Source: Azospirillum humicireducens (GTDB taxonomy: Bacteria > Pseudomonadota > Alphaproteobacteria > Azospirillales > Azospirillaceae). Taken from it: a stretch of DNA of 47,810 nucleotides. Every line of letters begins with the position of its first letter. Position 1 is the stretch's first letter. Positions 1-9,647 of this stretch are shown here, piece after piece. Made by a program: the position numbers and the translations under genes. The stretch lies in assembly GCF_001639105.2 (NCBI RefSeq), contig NZ_CP028902.1:201808-249617 (forward strand). Direction: 5' to 3'. The notes under the pieces are model-generated. The model ran no database searches and was not told where the DNA came from. It saw only the letters and a list, made by a program, of their open reading frames with translations.

Positions 1-1
1 C

Positions 2-172
2 GCGCGCGGCACGACGGAGGTCTCCTCCACCATCGTCGGCGTCAACCGGGCGGTGCTGGAAACCGGCTGCGCCGCCACCGAGGTTCTGGACGCCGCCAGC
101 AGCCTCGCCCGCGAGGCGGAAACCCTGCGCGGCGAGGTCACATGCTTCATCACCGCGGTGCGCGCGGCGTAA
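2..172 (+). CDS. Methyl-accepting chemotaxis protein, C-terminal end (partial)
   Basis: This is the last 56 codons of a gene that begins before the window, ending at TAA 170-172. The residues (TTEVSSTIVGVNRAV near the left edge, then ATEVLDAASSLAREAETL and FITAVRAA at the end) match the final alpha-helix of methyl-accepting chemotaxis receptors. In those receptors a coiled-coil signalling domain ends in a stretch resembling 'L...A..L..EV..FL..VRAA'. Such proteins sense ligands and control the CheA kinase at the inner membrane. The sensor and membrane parts lie outside the window, so the ligand cannot be guessed. The family call rests on a short tail only. Confidence 0.75.
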   Translation, partial: ARGTTEVSSTIVGVNRAVLETGCAATEVLDAASSLAREAETLRGEVTCFITAVRAA

Positions 173-192
173 CCATCCTCCGCCGAAGCGGG

Positions 193-1404
193 TCAGGTCC
201 GCAGCTGCCCGCCCGCCCCCGCCAGCATGGTTTCCTGCACCGCCATCACCGCCGCCCCGATCACCCCGGCGCTCTCCACCTCCGGCACATACTGGATGTC
301 GAGATGCCGGGTGGAGAGGGCAAGCGAGCGCTGATAGACGCTCTGCCGGATCGAGGCCAGCAGCAGCGGCCCGATCCGGGCGACGCCGCCGCCGATGAAG
401 ATGTGCGACGGGTTGAAGAAATTGACCACCGCCGCCAGCATCCGGCCGATATGGGCGCCGGCCTGCTGGACGATGGCATTGGCGGCTGCGTCGCCCGCAC
501 GGCTGGCATTGCCGAGATCGACGGTGGTCAGAGCGCCGTTGCGCTCCAGCAACTCCATCAACCGCGGGCTTTCGCCGGCGCGTGCCGCCTGTTCCGCCAT
601 GCGGGCGATGGCCGGACCGGCCGCCATCGCCTCGACGCAGCCGGCATTGCCGCAATGGCAGACCGGTCCCTGCGGATCGACACAGATATGCCCGACGTCG
701 CCGGCTGAACCGTCCCGTCCGCGATAGACAATGCCGTGGCAGATGATGCCGCAGCCGATGCCGGTGCCGATCTTGATGACCAGAAAGTTCTGAAGCTGGC
801 CGCGCAGGCGCCAATGGGTTCCCAGCGCCATGATGTTCACGTCGTTGTCGACGAAGACCGGTGCGGCATACTCTTCGGCCAGACAATCGCGGATCGAGAA
901 GCTCTCCCATCCCGGCAGCAGCGGCGGGTTGACCAGCATGCCGCTGTCGAAGGCGACCGGCCCCGGTACGCCGACCCCGATCCCCAACACCTGTGCAGCG
1001 CCGATCCCGCAACGCTCCCGCGCCTCGCGCAGCAGATCTCGCACGCGTGCGAACAGGGCGGCCGGACCGTCGCGGACCTCGGCCGCTTCCGACCGGTGAT
1101 CCAGCACCGTCATGTCCGGCGCCAGCAGAGCGACGTCCAGGCTGGTGGCGCCGATGTCGATCCCCGCCAGCACCCCCATGCGGTGGCTCAGCCGCAGCAC
1201 CTCCGGCCGCCGCCCACCGGACGAGGGCTGCACCCCACCCTCCTCGATCAGCTCGCGCGCGATCAGGCTCGATATCGCGAGATTCGCCTTGCTCTTGGAG
1301 AAGTCGACCGACGTGGCCAGTTCGCCGCGCGACAGCCCGCCCGACCAGAACAGCCGCTCCAGCATGGCGCGCTCACCGTCGGACAGACGTTGCCAGTCAA
1401 CCAT
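193..1404 (-). CDS. ROK-family transcriptional regulator (sugar-responsive repressor)
   Basis: This 403-residue protein has an N-terminal winged helix-turn-helix (LSRGELATSVDFSKSKANLAIS) followed by a ROK sugar-kinase-like domain. The ATP/sugar-binding fold shows as GIDIGATSLDVAL. The ROK zinc motif is CHCGNAGCVE, after GHICVD. Proteins with both parts are usually sugar-binding repressors of the NagC/XylR/Mlc type. I chose ATG 1404 (MVDWQRLSD) because GGAAGGG lies about 10 bases upstream; an in-frame start 37 codons earlier would add a glycine/tryptophan-rich stretch unlike the family. It is transcribed away from the ABC-transporter operon starting at 1658, so it probably represses that operon and itself. 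The inducing sugar is not evident. Confidence 0.88.
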   Translation of the reverse strand: MVDWQRLSDGERAMLERLFWSGGLSRGELATSVDFSKSKANLAISSLIARELIEEGGVQPSSGGRRPEVLRLSHRMGVLAGIDIGATSLDVALLAPDMTVLDHRSEAAEVRDGPAALFARVRDLLREARERCGIGAAQVLGIGVGVPGPVAFDSGMLVNPPLLPGWESFSIRDCLAEEYAAPVFVDNDVNIMALGTHWRLRGQLQNFLVIKIGTGIGCGIICHGIVYRGRDGSAGDVGHICVDPQGPVCHCGNAGCVEAMAAGPAIARMAEQAARAGESPRLMELLERNGALTTVDLGNASRAGDAAANAIVQQAGAHIGRMLAAVVNFFNPSHIFIGGGVARIGPLLLASIRQSVYQRSLALSTRHLDIQYVPEVESAGVIGAAVMAVQETMLAGAGGQLRT

Positions 1405-1478
1405 CGACGTGTGCCCTTCCGATCCTTGCGGGGTCAGACCCCCACCCCAACCCACCCCTACCACACCTCTCCACTTTT

Positions 1479-1515
1479 GCCAAATTATGTTCGAAGTTGG
1501 CCATTGTCTGTCCAA
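1479..1515. promoter_or_regulatory. Candidate ROK-repressor operator (inverted repeats)
   Basis: In the 253-base divergent gap between the ROK gene and the ABC operon, GCCAA (1479-1483) and TTGGC (1497-1501) form an inverted repeat around TTCGAA (1490-1495). The second arm also pairs with CCAA at 1512-1515, giving three half-sites. Repressors of this family bind inverted repeats in such gaps. The assignment to this protein is inference from position. Confidence 0.35.
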
Positions 1516-1657
1516 AGCGTCGAGCTTACCATCCGCTTAACAGACGAAGCGGCGCCCTTCGGGACGACACGCTCCGCGATGGGAGAAACGTCATGGACGG
1601 TATCCGCCCCGCCGCAGGCTTGTGGCCGGTGGACGGACCGTCAGGGGGTGCGGAGCG

Positions 1658-3181
1658 ATGAGCCTGCATGTCGCCTTCGACGGCATCATCAAGGAATTCG
1701 GGCCAAAAGGATCGGGGGCCGTGCGGGTTCTGCACGGCGTCGGCTTCGACCTGCATCCGGGCCGGGTGCATGGGCTGCTGGGTGAGAATGGCGCCGGCAA
1801 ATCGACGCTGATGAAGATCCTCGCCGGCTATCACGCGCCGACCTCCGGCACGCTCCGCATCGACGGCGAGGCGGTGACGTTCAAAAGCTCCCGCGACGCC
1901 GAGAAGCAGGGGATCGTGCTGATCCACCAGGAACTCAGCCTCGCCGACGACCTGACCGTCGCGCAGAACATGTTCCTCGGGCACGAGATCAGGCGCGGCT
2001 GGCTGCTGGACGACCGTGCGATGCGAACACAGGCGGCCGAAGCCCTGCGTCAGGTCGGCTTCGACCGCGATCCCGACACCAAGGTGCGCGACCTGATCGT
2101 CGCCGAAAAGCAGCTGGTGGAAATCGCCAAGGCGCAGTTGCGCAACGCCCGCCTGCTGATCATGGACGAGCCGACGGCCAGCCTGACCCCGTCCGAATGC
2201 GACCGGCTGTTCGGGCTGATCGACCGGCTGCGGCGGGACGGCGTCACCATCGTCTACATCTCCCACAAGCTGGACGAAGTGGAACGCATCACCGACGAGG
2301 TGATCGTGATGCGCGACGGCCGCTTCGTCGCCCGTGCTCCCACCGCCGAGACGCCACGCCAGCGCATGGCGACGCTGATGGTCGGGCGCGAGCTGACCGA
2401 CATGTTCCCGGACAAGCGAATCCCGATCCTGGGCCCGGCCCTCGGCAGGCCGCTGATGGCGGTGCGCGGCCTGACCGTGCCCGGCTGGGCGGAGGATGTC
2501 AGCTTCGACCTCCACCCTGGTGAGATCCTGGGCTTCGCCGGTCTGGTCGGCGCCGGCCGCACCGAACTGTTCGAAGGCATCCTGGGCCTGCGCCCGCGCA
2601 GCGGCGGCACCGTCGAGATCGAAGGCCGCCCGGTCACCTTGCGCAACCCGCGCGAGGCGATGCGCAACGGGCTGACCTATCTCAGCGAGGATCGCAAGGG
2701 CAAGGGTCTGCACGTCACCATGGGGCTCAGCGACAATTTGACCCTGATGACGCTTCGCCACCACGCCCAGCCGCTGTTGTCGCCGGCCTCGGAGGAGCGG
2801 GCGCTGGAGCATGCCGTCGCCAGCTTCGGCATTCGCGGCGATCCGCGGGGAACTGCGTCGTCCCTGTCCGGCGGCAACCAGCAGAAGCTGGCCATCGCCA
2901 AGTTCCTGGAACCCGACCCGCGCGTCTTCGTGCTGGACGAGCCGACGCGCGGCGTCGATGTCGGCGCCAAGCGGGACATCTATTTCCTGATCGCGCGGCT
3001 GGCCGCCGAAGGGCGCGGCGTGATCGTCATTTCATCGGAACTGATCGAACTGATCGGGCTCTGCCACCGGGTGATCGTGATGCGCGGGCGCCGGGTGACC
3101 GCGACCGTGCCCGCCGACCGGCTCAGCGAAGAGGAGTTGATTGCCCATGCCATCGGCACCCGCCCCAACCCCAGCCACTGA
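1658..3181 (+). CDS. Sugar ABC transporter ATP-binding protein (CUT2, RbsA/MglA type)
   Basis: This 507-residue double ATPase powers uptake of a monosaccharide or polyol across the inner membrane. The first nucleotide-binding half has Walker [10 protein letters not shown] (about residues 42-50) and Walker [12 protein letters not shown]. The second half has the degenerate [11 protein letters not shown] loop typical of RbsA/MglA, plus signature [16 protein letters not shown] and [15 protein letters not shown]. Length and two-domain layout match the CUT2 class. ATG 1658 is preceded by AGGGGGTG and is a better start than an in-frame ATG 12 codons upstream. It overlaps the permease gene by 35 bases, so the two are translationally coupled. 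Substrate unknown; the ribose, galactose, xylose and inositol classes all look alike here. Confidence 0.93.
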   Translation: MSLHVAFDGIIKEFGPKGSGAVRVLHGVGFDLHPGRVHGLLGENGAGKSTLMKILAGYHAPTSGTLRIDGEAVTFKSSRDAEKQGIVLIHQELSLADDLTVAQNMFLGHEIRRGWLLDDRAMRTQAAEALRQVGFDRDPDTKVRDLIVAEKQLVEIAKAQLRNARLLIMDEPTASLTPSECDRLFGLIDRLRRDGVTIVYISHKLDEVERITDEVIVMRDGRFVARAPTAETPRQRMATLMVGRELTDMFPDKRIPILGPALGRPLMAVRGLTVPGWAEDVSFDLHPGEILGFAGLVGAGRTELFEGILGLRPRSGGTVEIEGRPVTLRNPREAMRNGLTYLSEDRKGKGLHVTMGLSDNLTLMTLRHHAQPLLSPASEERALEHAVASFGIRGDPRGTASSLSGGNQQKLAIAKFLEPDPRVFVLDEPTRGVDVGAKRDIYFLIARLAAEGRGVIVISSELIELIGLCHRVIVMRGRRVTATVPADRLSEEELIAHAIGTRPNPSH

Positions 3182-4172
3182 GGTCCGGCGCGACGGTGCG
3201 GCACCGCGCAAGCCGGCCCGCCGCTTCGACCCGCACCGCTTCGGCCCGGTCATCGGGCTGGTGCTGCTGCTGATCGCCGGCACGGCGCTGAACCCGGATT
3301 TCGCCACCTGGGACAACCTGATGAACGTGCTGACCCGCACGGCCTTCATCGGCATCATCTCCATCGGCATGTGCTTCGTCATCATCTCCGGTGGGATCGA
3401 CCTGTCGGTGGGATCGATGGCGGCGCTGATCGCCGGCGCGATGATCCTGCTGATGAACGCGCTGGCCGGATCGGTCGCTTCGCCGGTCGCGGTGGTGGGG
3501 CTCGGCATGCTGTTCGCGCTGCTGCTGGGCGGCGGCTTCGGGCTGGCACACGGCTATCTGGTCACGCGCGGGCGGATCGAGCCCTTCATCGTCACGCTGG
3601 GCACACTCGGCATCTTCCGCGCCGTGCTGACCTGGCTGGCCGACGGCGGCGCCATCACGCTGGACAACGACCTGTCGGACGCCTACGGCCCGGTCTATTA
3701 CGGCAGCCTGCTGGGCATCCCGGTGCCGGTCTGGGTCTTCCTGGTGGTGTCGGTCGCCGGTGCCGTCCTGCTGAACCGCACCGCCTTCGGCCGCTATGTC
3801 CAGGCCATCGGCTCCAACGAACAGGTCGCCCGCTTCGCCGCGGTGGATGTCGACCGGGTGAAGCTGCTGACCTACGGGCTGCTCGGCGTCTGCGTCGGCA
3901 TCGCCACGGTTCTGTATGTGCCGCGCCTGGGCTCCGCCTCCCCCACCACCGGCCTGCTGTGGGAGCTGGAGGCCATCGCCGCGGTGATCGTCGGCGGCAC
4001 CTCCTTCAAGGGGGGCGAGGGGCGGATCGCCGGCACGGTGATCGGTGCGGTTCTGCTGTCGGTCATCAGCAACATCCTGAACCTGACCAGCATCATCAGC
4101 GTCTATCTGAACGCGGCGGTCCAGGGCTGCGTCATCATCGCCGTCGCCTTCCTGCAGCGCCGGCGTCCCTAA
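3147..4172 (+). CDS. Sugar ABC transporter permease (RbsC type)
   Basis: This is a hydrophobic protein of about 341 residues with roughly eight to ten membrane segments, of the BPD_transp_2 family. Diagnostic stretches are [19 protein letters not shown] and [19 protein letters not shown], both conserved in CUT2 permeases. It forms the membrane channel partnered with the double ATPase encoded just upstream. GAGGAG at 3131-3136 sits 10 bases before ATG 3147, while a TTG at 3141 in the same frame is only 4 bases away, so I prefer the ATG. The start lies inside the end of the ATPase gene. Confidence 0.92.
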   Translation: MPSAPAPTPATEVRRDGAAPRKPARRFDPHRFGPVIGLVLLLIAGTALNPDFATWDNLMNVLTRTAFIGIISIGMCFVIISGGIDLSVGSMAALIAGAMILLMNALAGSVASPVAVVGLGMLFALLLGGGFGLAHGYLVTRGRIEPFIVTLGTLGIFRAVLTWLADGGAITLDNDLSDAYGPVYYGSLLGIPVPVWVFLVVSVAGAVLLNRTAFGRYVQAIGSNEQVARFAAVDVDRVKLLTYGLLGVCVGIATVLYVPRLGSASPTTGLLWELEAIAAVIVGGTSFKGGEGRIAGTVIGAVLLSVISNILNLTSIISVYLNAAVQGCVIIAVAFLQRRRP

Positions 4173-4196
4173 AAAACGAAGTGGAGGAGAAACGTC

Positions 4197-5189
4197 ATGT
4201 CGGAAGTTGCGCGTTACACTCGTCGCATGGTGCTGGGCACCGGCTTGGCGATGGCCGCGACGGTCGCCCTCGGTTGCGCACTGGGCGGCGTCGCCTTCGC
4301 GGCGGACACGGTAAAGCTGGGCGTCAGCATCCCGGCCGCCACCCACGGCTTCACCGGCGGCATCGTCTGGTGGGCCAATCAGGCGAAGGCGGAGCTGGAG
4401 AAGGCCCACCCCAACCTGAAGATCACCGTCAAGACCGCCAGCGGCGCGCCGGAACAGGCGAACCAGCTTCAGGATCTGGTGACGGTGACCAAGATCGACT
4501 CGCTGGTCATCTTCCCCTTCGAATCCGCCGCCCTGACCCAGCCGGTGCTGCAGGCGAAGAAGAAGAACGTCTATGTCACCGTCGTCGACCGCGGCCTGAC
4601 CGATCCCAGCGCGCAGGACGCCTATATCGCCGGCGACAACACCGCCTTCGGCCGCATCCCGGCCGAATACATCGCCAAGAAATACAACGGCAAGGCCAAC
4701 ATCGTGGCGCTCCGCGGCATCCCGACCACGCTCGACAACGAGCGCTGGGAGGCCTTCACCGGCGTGCTGAAACAGTATCCGGACATCAAGATCCTCGATG
4801 GCAAATACGCCAACTGGAACCGTGACGACGCCTTCAAGGTGACGCAGGACTTCCTGACCCGCTTCAAGGACATCGACGTCGTCTGGGCCGCCGACGACGA
4901 CATGGCCTTCGGTGTGCTGAAGGCCATCGAGCAGGCCAAGCGCACCGACATCAAGGAGGTGTTCGGCGGCGCCGGGTCCAAGACGATGGTGAAGACCATC
5001 ATGGACGGCTCCAACCCGCTGATCCACGCCGACGTGTCCTATTCGCCGAAGTTCATCTACGACGCCATCAAGATGACCGCCGAGGCGCGCCTGAAGGGCG
5101 ACAAGCTGCCGGCGACCCACATCATCCCGTCGGCGCTGATCACCAAGGAGAACGCCAAGGAGTTCTATTTCCCGGATTCGCCGTACTGA
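4197..5189 (+). CDS. Periplasmic sugar-binding protein of the ABC transporter
   Basis: This 330-residue protein has an N-terminal export signal. Twin arginines (TRRMVLG) precede a hydrophobic run ending ...VAFA before ADTVKLGVSIP, so Sec or possibly Tat export is likely, with cleavage near residue 35. The mature part is a Peripla_BP_4 (RbsB-like) fold, with typical stretches such as VSIPAATHGFTGGIVWWA, YIAGDNTAFGR and DVVWAADDDMAFG. It would capture the sugar and deliver it to the permease. A strong GGAGGAG ribosome site precedes ATG 4197. The large hairpin just downstream (5203-5244) could keep this part of the mRNA more abundant, as is common for binding-protein genes. Confidence 0.92.
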   Translation: MSEVARYTRRMVLGTGLAMAATVALGCALGGVAFAADTVKLGVSIPAATHGFTGGIVWWANQAKAELEKAHPNLKITVKTASGAPEQANQLQDLVTVTKIDSLVIFPFESAALTQPVLQAKKKNVYVTVVDRGLTDPSAQDAYIAGDNTAFGRIPAEYIAKKYNGKANIVALRGIPTTLDNERWEAFTGVLKQYPDIKILDGKYANWNRDDAFKVTQDFLTRFKDIDVVWAADDDMAFGVLKAIEQAKRTDIKEVFGGAGSKTMVKTIMDGSNPLIHADVSYSPKFIYDAIKMTAEARLKGDKLPATHIIPSALITKENAKEFYFPDSPY

Positions 5190-5202
5190 TCCCTGGTTCG
5201 TC

Positions 5203-5244
5203 CCCCCCTGACGCTCCCTCTCCCCGCGTGGGAGGGTCAGGGGG
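5203..5244 (+). other. Intercistronic hairpin after the binding-protein gene
   Basis: CCCCCTGA near 5203-5211 pairs with TCAGGGGG at 5237-5244, and an inner CTCCC pairs with GGGAG. This makes a long GC stem in the 98-base gap between the binding protein and the TIM-barrel gene. There is no T run after it, so it is more likely an mRNA-stability or partial-attenuation element than a terminator. Confidence 0.6.
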
Positions 5245-5287
5245 ACAACCGCCAGCCGACACCTCCCCCCATCAGGGAGCCAGACCC

Positions 5288-6355
5288 ATGAAGACCATCA
5301 AAGGCCCGGCGATCTTCCTCGCCCAGTTCGCGGGTGACGCAGCCCCCTTCAACTCGCTGGACGCCATCGCCCGCTGGGCCGCCGGCCTCGGCTTCAAGGG
5401 CGTGCAGATCCCCAGCTGGGACCACCGCCTGTTCGACCTGCACAAGGCGGCGACCAGCCGCACCTATTGCGACGAGGTCAAGGGCACGCTGGCCGATGCC
5501 GGCGTCGAGATGACCGAGCTGTCGACCCACCTGCAGGGCCAACTCGTCGCCGTCCACCCCGCCTATGACGCGCTCTACGACGGCTTCGCCCCGGCGGAAG
5601 TCCATGGCCGCCCCGACGCCCGGCAAGCCTGGGCGGTGGAACAGCTGCACCTCGCCGCCAAGGCGTCGGCGAATCTCGGCCTGACCGCGCACGCCACCTT
5701 CTCGGGCGCGCTGGCCTGGCCCTATCTCTACCCGTGGCCGCAGCGTCCGCCCGGATTGATCGAGACCGCCTTCGACGAGTTGGCGAAGCGCTGGCGCCCG
5801 ATCCTCGACGCCTTCGACGAGGCCGGCTGCGACCTCTGCTACGAGATCCACCCCGGCGAGGACCTGTTCGACGGAACCACCTTCCAGATGTTCCTCGACC
5901 GGGTGGGCGGGCATAAGCGCTGCAACATCCTGTTCGACCCCAGCCACTTCGTCCTGCAACAGCTGGACTATCTCGGCTACATCGACGTGTTCCGCGACCG
6001 CATCCGCATGGTCCACGTCAAGGATGCCGAGTTCAATCCGACCCCGTGGCAGGGCGTCTATTCCGGCTATGCTCCGTGGAAGGACCGGGCCGGGCGCTTC
6101 CGCTCGCTCGGCGACGGGCAGGTCGATTTCCGCGGCATCTTCTCCAAGCTGACCCAGTACGGCTTCGACGGCTGGGCGGTGCTGGAATGGGAATGCTGCA
6201 TCAAGCATCCCGAACAGGGAGCCGCAGAGGGCGCCCGCTTCATCCAGGACCACATCATCCGCGTCACCGACCGCGCCTTCGACGATTTCGCCGATGCCGG
6301 AACCGACGAGGCGGCCAACCGCCGGATCCTCGGTCTGGGGAAAGGAGCATCATGA
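5288..6355 (+). CDS. Sugar phosphate isomerase/epimerase, xylose-isomerase-like TIM barrel
   Basis: This 355-residue cytoplasmic protein belongs to the AP_endonuc_2 / xylose-isomerase-like TIM-barrel superfamily. Likely divalent-metal ligands are the Glu of CYEIHPGED, the Asp/His of LFDPSHF, the His of VHVKDAE and the Glu of VLEWEC, in the usual order along the barrel. Such enzymes isomerise or epimerise sugars or inositol derivatives. The start at ATG 5288 has AGGGAG upstream; an earlier in-frame ATG at 5228 lies inside the hairpin region. The stop overlaps the next gene's ATG (ATGA), so the two are coupled. The pairing with a Gfo/Idh/MocA oxidoreductase and a CUT2 transporter points to catabolism of the imported sugar. 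The exact reaction is unknown. Confidence 0.85.
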   Translation: MKTIKGPAIFLAQFAGDAAPFNSLDAIARWAAGLGFKGVQIPSWDHRLFDLHKAATSRTYCDEVKGTLADAGVEMTELSTHLQGQLVAVHPAYDALYDGFAPAEVHGRPDARQAWAVEQLHLAAKASANLGLTAHATFSGALAWPYLYPWPQRPPGLIETAFDELAKRWRPILDAFDEAGCDLCYEIHPGEDLFDGTTFQMFLDRVGGHKRCNILFDPSHFVLQQLDYLGYIDVFRDRIRMVHVKDAEFNPTPWQGVYSGYAPWKDRAGRFRSLGDGQVDFRGIFSKLTQYGFDGWAVLEWECCIKHPEQGAAEGARFIQDHIIRVTDRAFDDFADAGTDEAANRRILGLGKGAS

Positions 6356-7524
6356 GCGCGGATCAAGCACCGGCGTCGTCGAGACGCTTGCGGCTGGGCA
6401 TGGTCGGCGGTGGCCAAGGCGCCTTCATCGGCGCCGTCCACCGCATCGCCGCCCGCATCGACGACCGCTATGAACTGGTCGCCGGCGCCCTGTCCTCCAA
6501 CCCGGAACGGGCGCGGGCCAGCGGGGCTGAGCTGTTCCTGGCGCCCGACCGCTGTTACGACGACTTCCAGACGATGGCGAAAGCGGAGGCGGCACGCCCG
6601 GACGGCATCGATGCGGTCGCCATCGTGACCCCCAACCACCTGCATTACCCGGCCGCGAAAGCCTTCCTCCAGGCCGGCATCCATGTCATCTGCGACAAGC
6701 CGCTGGTCCATACGGTCGAGGAGGCGGAGGACCTTGCCGCCCTGGTGCGCAGCCGTGACCTCGTCTTCGTGCTGACCCACAATTACAGCGGCTATCCGAT
6801 GATCCGGCAGGCCCGTGCCATGGTGGACTCGGGCATGCTGGGCCGGATCAGGGTGGTTCAGGCCGAATATGCCCAGGACTGGCTGGCGACCGACCTGGAG
6901 GCCAACGGCAACAAGCAGGCCTCCTGGCGCACCGACCCGGCACAGAGCGGCATCGCCGGCTGCCTCGGCGACATCGGCACCCACGCCTTCCATCTTGCCG
7001 AGTTCGTGACCGGTCTGCGCTGCAGCGATCTCGCCGCCGACCTGACCGCCTTCGTGCCCAACCGGCGGCTGGACGACAACGCCCACATCATGATGCGCTT
7101 CGACGGCGGCGCCCGCGGCATGCTGTGGGCCAGTCAGGTCAGCCCCGGCACCACCAACGGCCTGCGCCTGCGTGTCTTCGGCGAGGCCGGCGGATTGGAA
7201 TGGCAGCAGGAACAGCCCAACGAGCTGCGCTTCACCCCGCTGGGCGAGCCGACCCGCAGCCTGCTGCGCGCCGGTGCGGGAAGCCTGCCGGCGGCCAGCG
7301 CCATCTCGCGCACCCCAGCCGGCCATCCTGAAGGCTATCTGGAAGGCTTCGCCCAGATCTACCGCGATGCCGCCGATCTCATCGCCGCCCGCCTGGACGG
7401 CCGTCCGGCCCCCGCCGACGTACCCTTGCCAACGGTGGAGGATGGGGTGCGCGGCGTACGCTTCATCCACGGCGCGGTGGAGTCAAGCCGACGCAATGCC
7501 GCGTGGGTGTCATTGGCTGGCTAG
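6352..7524 (+). CDS. Gfo/Idh/MocA-family oxidoreductase
   Basis: This 390-residue NAD(P)-dependent dehydrogenase has an N-terminal Rossmann fold shown by [17 protein letters not shown]. The family's dinucleotide/substrate-site motif appears as CDKPLVHT (usually EKP). The C-terminal part [16 protein letters not shown] carries the conserved histidine region used in catalysis. Enzymes of this family oxidise a sugar or cyclitol hydroxyl to a ketone. ATG 6352 overlaps the stop of the TIM-barrel gene and has AAAGGAG upstream. It is the last gene of the operon, followed by an intrinsic terminator. Confidence 0.9.
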   Translation: MSADQAPASSRRLRLGMVGGGQGAFIGAVHRIAARIDDRYELVAGALSSNPERARASGAELFLAPDRCYDDFQTMAKAEAARPDGIDAVAIVTPNHLHYPAAKAFLQAGIHVICDKPLVHTVEEAEDLAALVRSRDLVFVLTHNYSGYPMIRQARAMVDSGMLGRIRVVQAEYAQDWLATDLEANGNKQASWRTDPAQSGIAGCLGDIGTHAFHLAEFVTGLRCSDLAADLTAFVPNRRLDDNAHIMMRFDGGARGMLWASQVSPGTTNGLRLRVFGEAGGLEWQQEQPNELRFTPLGEPTRSLLRAGAGSLPAASAISRTPAGHPEGYLEGFAQIYRDAADLIAARLDGRPAPADVPLPTVEDGVRGVRFIHGAVESSRRNAAWVSLAG

Positions 7525-7558
7525 TTCCCTCCCCCCCGGTAAGGGGGGTGACCGATGT

Positions 7559-7596
7559 AAAAAAGCCGGTCCTCTCCTGGGAGGGCCGGCTTTTTT
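7559..7596 (+). terminator. Rho-independent terminator of the sugar operon
   Basis: GCCGGTCCTC (7565-7574) pairs with GAGGGCCGGC (7581-7590), with one G-T wobble and a six-base loop, followed directly by TTTTTT (7591-7596). A run of A (7559-7564) precedes the stem, so it could also act on the opposite strand. It lies 40 bases after the oxidoreductase stop codon. Confidence 0.9.
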
Positions 7597-7738
7597 GCGT
7601 ATGCGACAGCACAATGCGCAAAACCGGCAAAAGCCGTTCCGAAGAGGCAATCACCCTCCCGGCCCTTTCCGTACCATCCGTTCATCAAGACAGCCGGAGC
7701 CGGTCCAGCCGCCCGGCACGGCCCCGAACGGACCTCGC

Positions 7739-8722
7739 ATGACCACCCACGACTTCACCCCCTCGCGCCGGACGGTTCTGTCCGGCAGCGCCGCCCTTGC
7801 CGTCGCGGGCAGCGGCCTGCTGACCGCGGTCGCCGGCCCCGCCGCCGCCGAAAAGACGGCCACTCCGACCAAAGGAACGAAACCGATGCTCCAGGGCAGC
7901 TATGTCACCACCAAGGACGGTGTCCAGATCTACGTCAAGCAGTGGGGACCGCAGACCGGCCAGCCGGTTGTCTTCAGCCATGGCTGGCCGCTGACCGGCG
8001 ACGCTTTCGAAGACCAGATGATGTTCCTGGCGCGGCACGGCTACCGCACCATCGCCCATGACCGCCGCGGCCATGGCCGGTCGTCGCAGCCGGGCTTCGG
8101 AAACGATCTCGACCATTACGCCGACGATCTGGCCGCGGTGACCGAGGCGCTGGAGTTGAAGAACGCCGTCCATGTCGGCCATTCCACCGGCGGCGGCGAA
8201 GTCGCCCGCTACATCGGCCGCCATGGCGTGTCGCGCGTTGCCAAGGCGGTGCTGATCGGCGCCATCCCGCCGATCATGGTGAAGACCGACTGGAATCCCG
8301 ACGGTGTGCCGATGGAGGTGTTCGACGGCATCCGCGCCGGGGTGAAGGCCGACCGGTCGCAGTTCTTCAAGGATCTGACCATCCCCTTCTACGGCTACAA
8401 CCGTCCGGGCGCCAAGGTTTCGCAGGGCGTCATCGACAGCTTCTGGATGCAGGGCATGATGGGCGGCCTGCTGGCCGAGTACGAGTGCATCAAGGCCTTC
8501 TCCGAGACCGACCAGCGCGAAGATCTGAAGAAGATGATCGTCCCGACGCTGGTGATGCATGGCGACGACGACCAGATCGTCCCGATCGCCACCTCCGCCA
8601 AGGCCGCCGTCGCCCTCCTGCCGAAGGGCACGCTCAAGGTCGTCCCAGGTGCGCCGCACGGCATCTGCACCACGCACAAGGACATCGTGAACGAAGAACT
8701 GCTGGCCTTCATCCGCGCCTGA
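7739..8722 (+). CDS. Tat-exported alpha/beta hydrolase, non-heme chloroperoxidase-like
   Basis: This 327-residue protein has a twin-arginine signal ([15 protein letters not shown]) ending near AAAEK (residue ~38), so it is expected to fold in the cytoplasm and act in the periplasm. The mature part is an alpha/beta hydrolase of the cofactor-free haloperoxidase/arylesterase group: nucleophile elbow GHSTGGGE (Ser149), acid in HGDDDQIV (Asp278) and His307 in APHGI, with oxyanion-region [10 protein letters not shown]. Family members are mainly esterases or perhydrolases whose halogenation is a side activity. ATG 7739 is chosen because the signal peptide starts there. It begins a run of co-directed genes to 12415, although the 159-base gap to the next gene may hold a separate promoter. 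The substrate is unknown. Confidence 0.88.
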   Translation: MTTHDFTPSRRTVLSGSAALAVAGSGLLTAVAGPAAAEKTATPTKGTKPMLQGSYVTTKDGVQIYVKQWGPQTGQPVVFSHGWPLTGDAFEDQMMFLARHGYRTIAHDRRGHGRSSQPGFGNDLDHYADDLAAVTEALELKNAVHVGHSTGGGEVARYIGRHGVSRVAKAVLIGAIPPIMVKTDWNPDGVPMEVFDGIRAGVKADRSQFFKDLTIPFYGYNRPGAKVSQGVIDSFWMQGMMGGLLAEYECIKAFSETDQREDLKKMIVPTLVMHGDDDQIVPIATSAKAAVALLPKGTLKVVPGAPHGICTTHKDIVNEELLAFIRA

Positions 8723-8881
8723 GCGGACAACGGGCATTCGTCCTGATTAATGCAACAATAATGTTCTGATCAGCACGATTGTTCCGTCCATAGGCCGCGT
8801 GCCATTGTCCTTTCAGACGGCGGCGCCAAGGAAAACGGCAGCCAACCTCCTGAAAATCCATATAGATCATAGGAAACGATC

Positions 8882-9568
8882 ATGACCTTCCCGGCCAAGT
8901 CGCTCATCAACGCCGACGACACCGTCTTCATCTTCATCGATCATCAACCGCAGATGTCCTTCGGCGTCGTCAACATCGACCGCCAGCAGCTGAAGAACAA
9001 CACGGTCGCGCTGGCGAAGACCGCCAAGCTGTTCGGCGCCTCGACCATCGTGACGGCGGTGGAGACCGAGAGCTTCTCCGGCTACATCTGGCCGGAACTG
9101 ATGGACGTGCTGCAGCAGGATCCCATCGAGCGCACCTCGATGAACAGCTGGGATTCGGAAGAGCTGGTGGCCGCCGTCAAGGCGACCGGCAAGAAGAAGC
9201 TGGTGATCGCCGCCCTGTGGACCGAGGCCTGCCTGCTGTTCCCGACCCTGTGCGCCATCGAGGAGGGCTTCGAGGTCTATATCGTCACCGACGCCTCGGG
9301 CGGCACTTCGCAGGAATCGCACGACGCCGCCATCCGCCGCATGGAGCAGGCAGGCGCCCATTCCATCACCTCGGTCAACGTCCTCCTGGAACTGCAGCGC
9401 GACTGGGCCAAGCGCGGCACCTATGACGGCGTGATGGCCATCGTCCGCGAGCATTTCGGCGCCTACGGCATGGGTGTCGATTACGCCTACACCATGGTCC
9501 ACAAGGCCCCGCAGCGCGGCGAATACGCCCACAAGGTGATCGGCGCCGCCAAGCACGAGCACGCCTGA
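8882..9568 (+). CDS. Isochorismatase-family cysteine hydrolase (YcaC-like)
   Basis: This 228-residue cytoplasmic hydrolase of the isochorismatase superfamily most resembles YcaC. The catalytic Asp is in FIDHQPQ (Asp20), the nucleophilic Cys in ALWTEACLLFPTL (Cys117) and the conserved VTDASGGTS follows. The position of the superfamily's catalytic Lys appears to be occupied by Arg84 (IERTSMNSWD); from memory, YcaC also has Arg here. The YcaC reaction is unsettled (amide or nitrile hydrolysis has been considered). AGGAAA before ATG 8882 serves as ribosome site. The C-terminal 50 residues (after VLLELQRDW) extend past the core fold. No signal peptide is seen. Confidence 0.85.
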   Translation: MTFPAKSLINADDTVFIFIDHQPQMSFGVVNIDRQQLKNNTVALAKTAKLFGASTIVTAVETESFSGYIWPELMDVLQQDPIERTSMNSWDSEELVAAVKATGKKKLVIAALWTEACLLFPTLCAIEEGFEVYIVTDASGGTSQESHDAAIRRMEQAGAHSITSVNVLLELQRDWAKRGTYDGVMAIVREHFGAYGMGVDYAYTMVHKAPQRGEYAHKVIGAAKHEHA

Positions 9569-9647
9569 CCCTGCGTCCCTGCGCCCGGCACCGACCGGGC
9601 GCAGGCCGTCCTGTGCGGACCAGCATCCAGACCGGGAGCCCGGACCC

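Noticed and set aside
3123..5120. 665-codon minus-strand open frame over the permease and binding protein
   Set aside because: It is a shadow of the two recognised transporter genes, and no conserved motif is seen.
1658..7524. ABC sugar system as the L-rhamnose importer
   Set aside because: It is 38 kb from the rhamnonate genes, which have their own MFS transporter, and it has its own ROK regulator and catabolic enzymes.
7172..7738. Upstream extension of the alpha/beta hydrolase frame
   Set aside because: It runs through the end of the oxidoreductase gene and the terminator. The Tat signal starts at ATG 7739.
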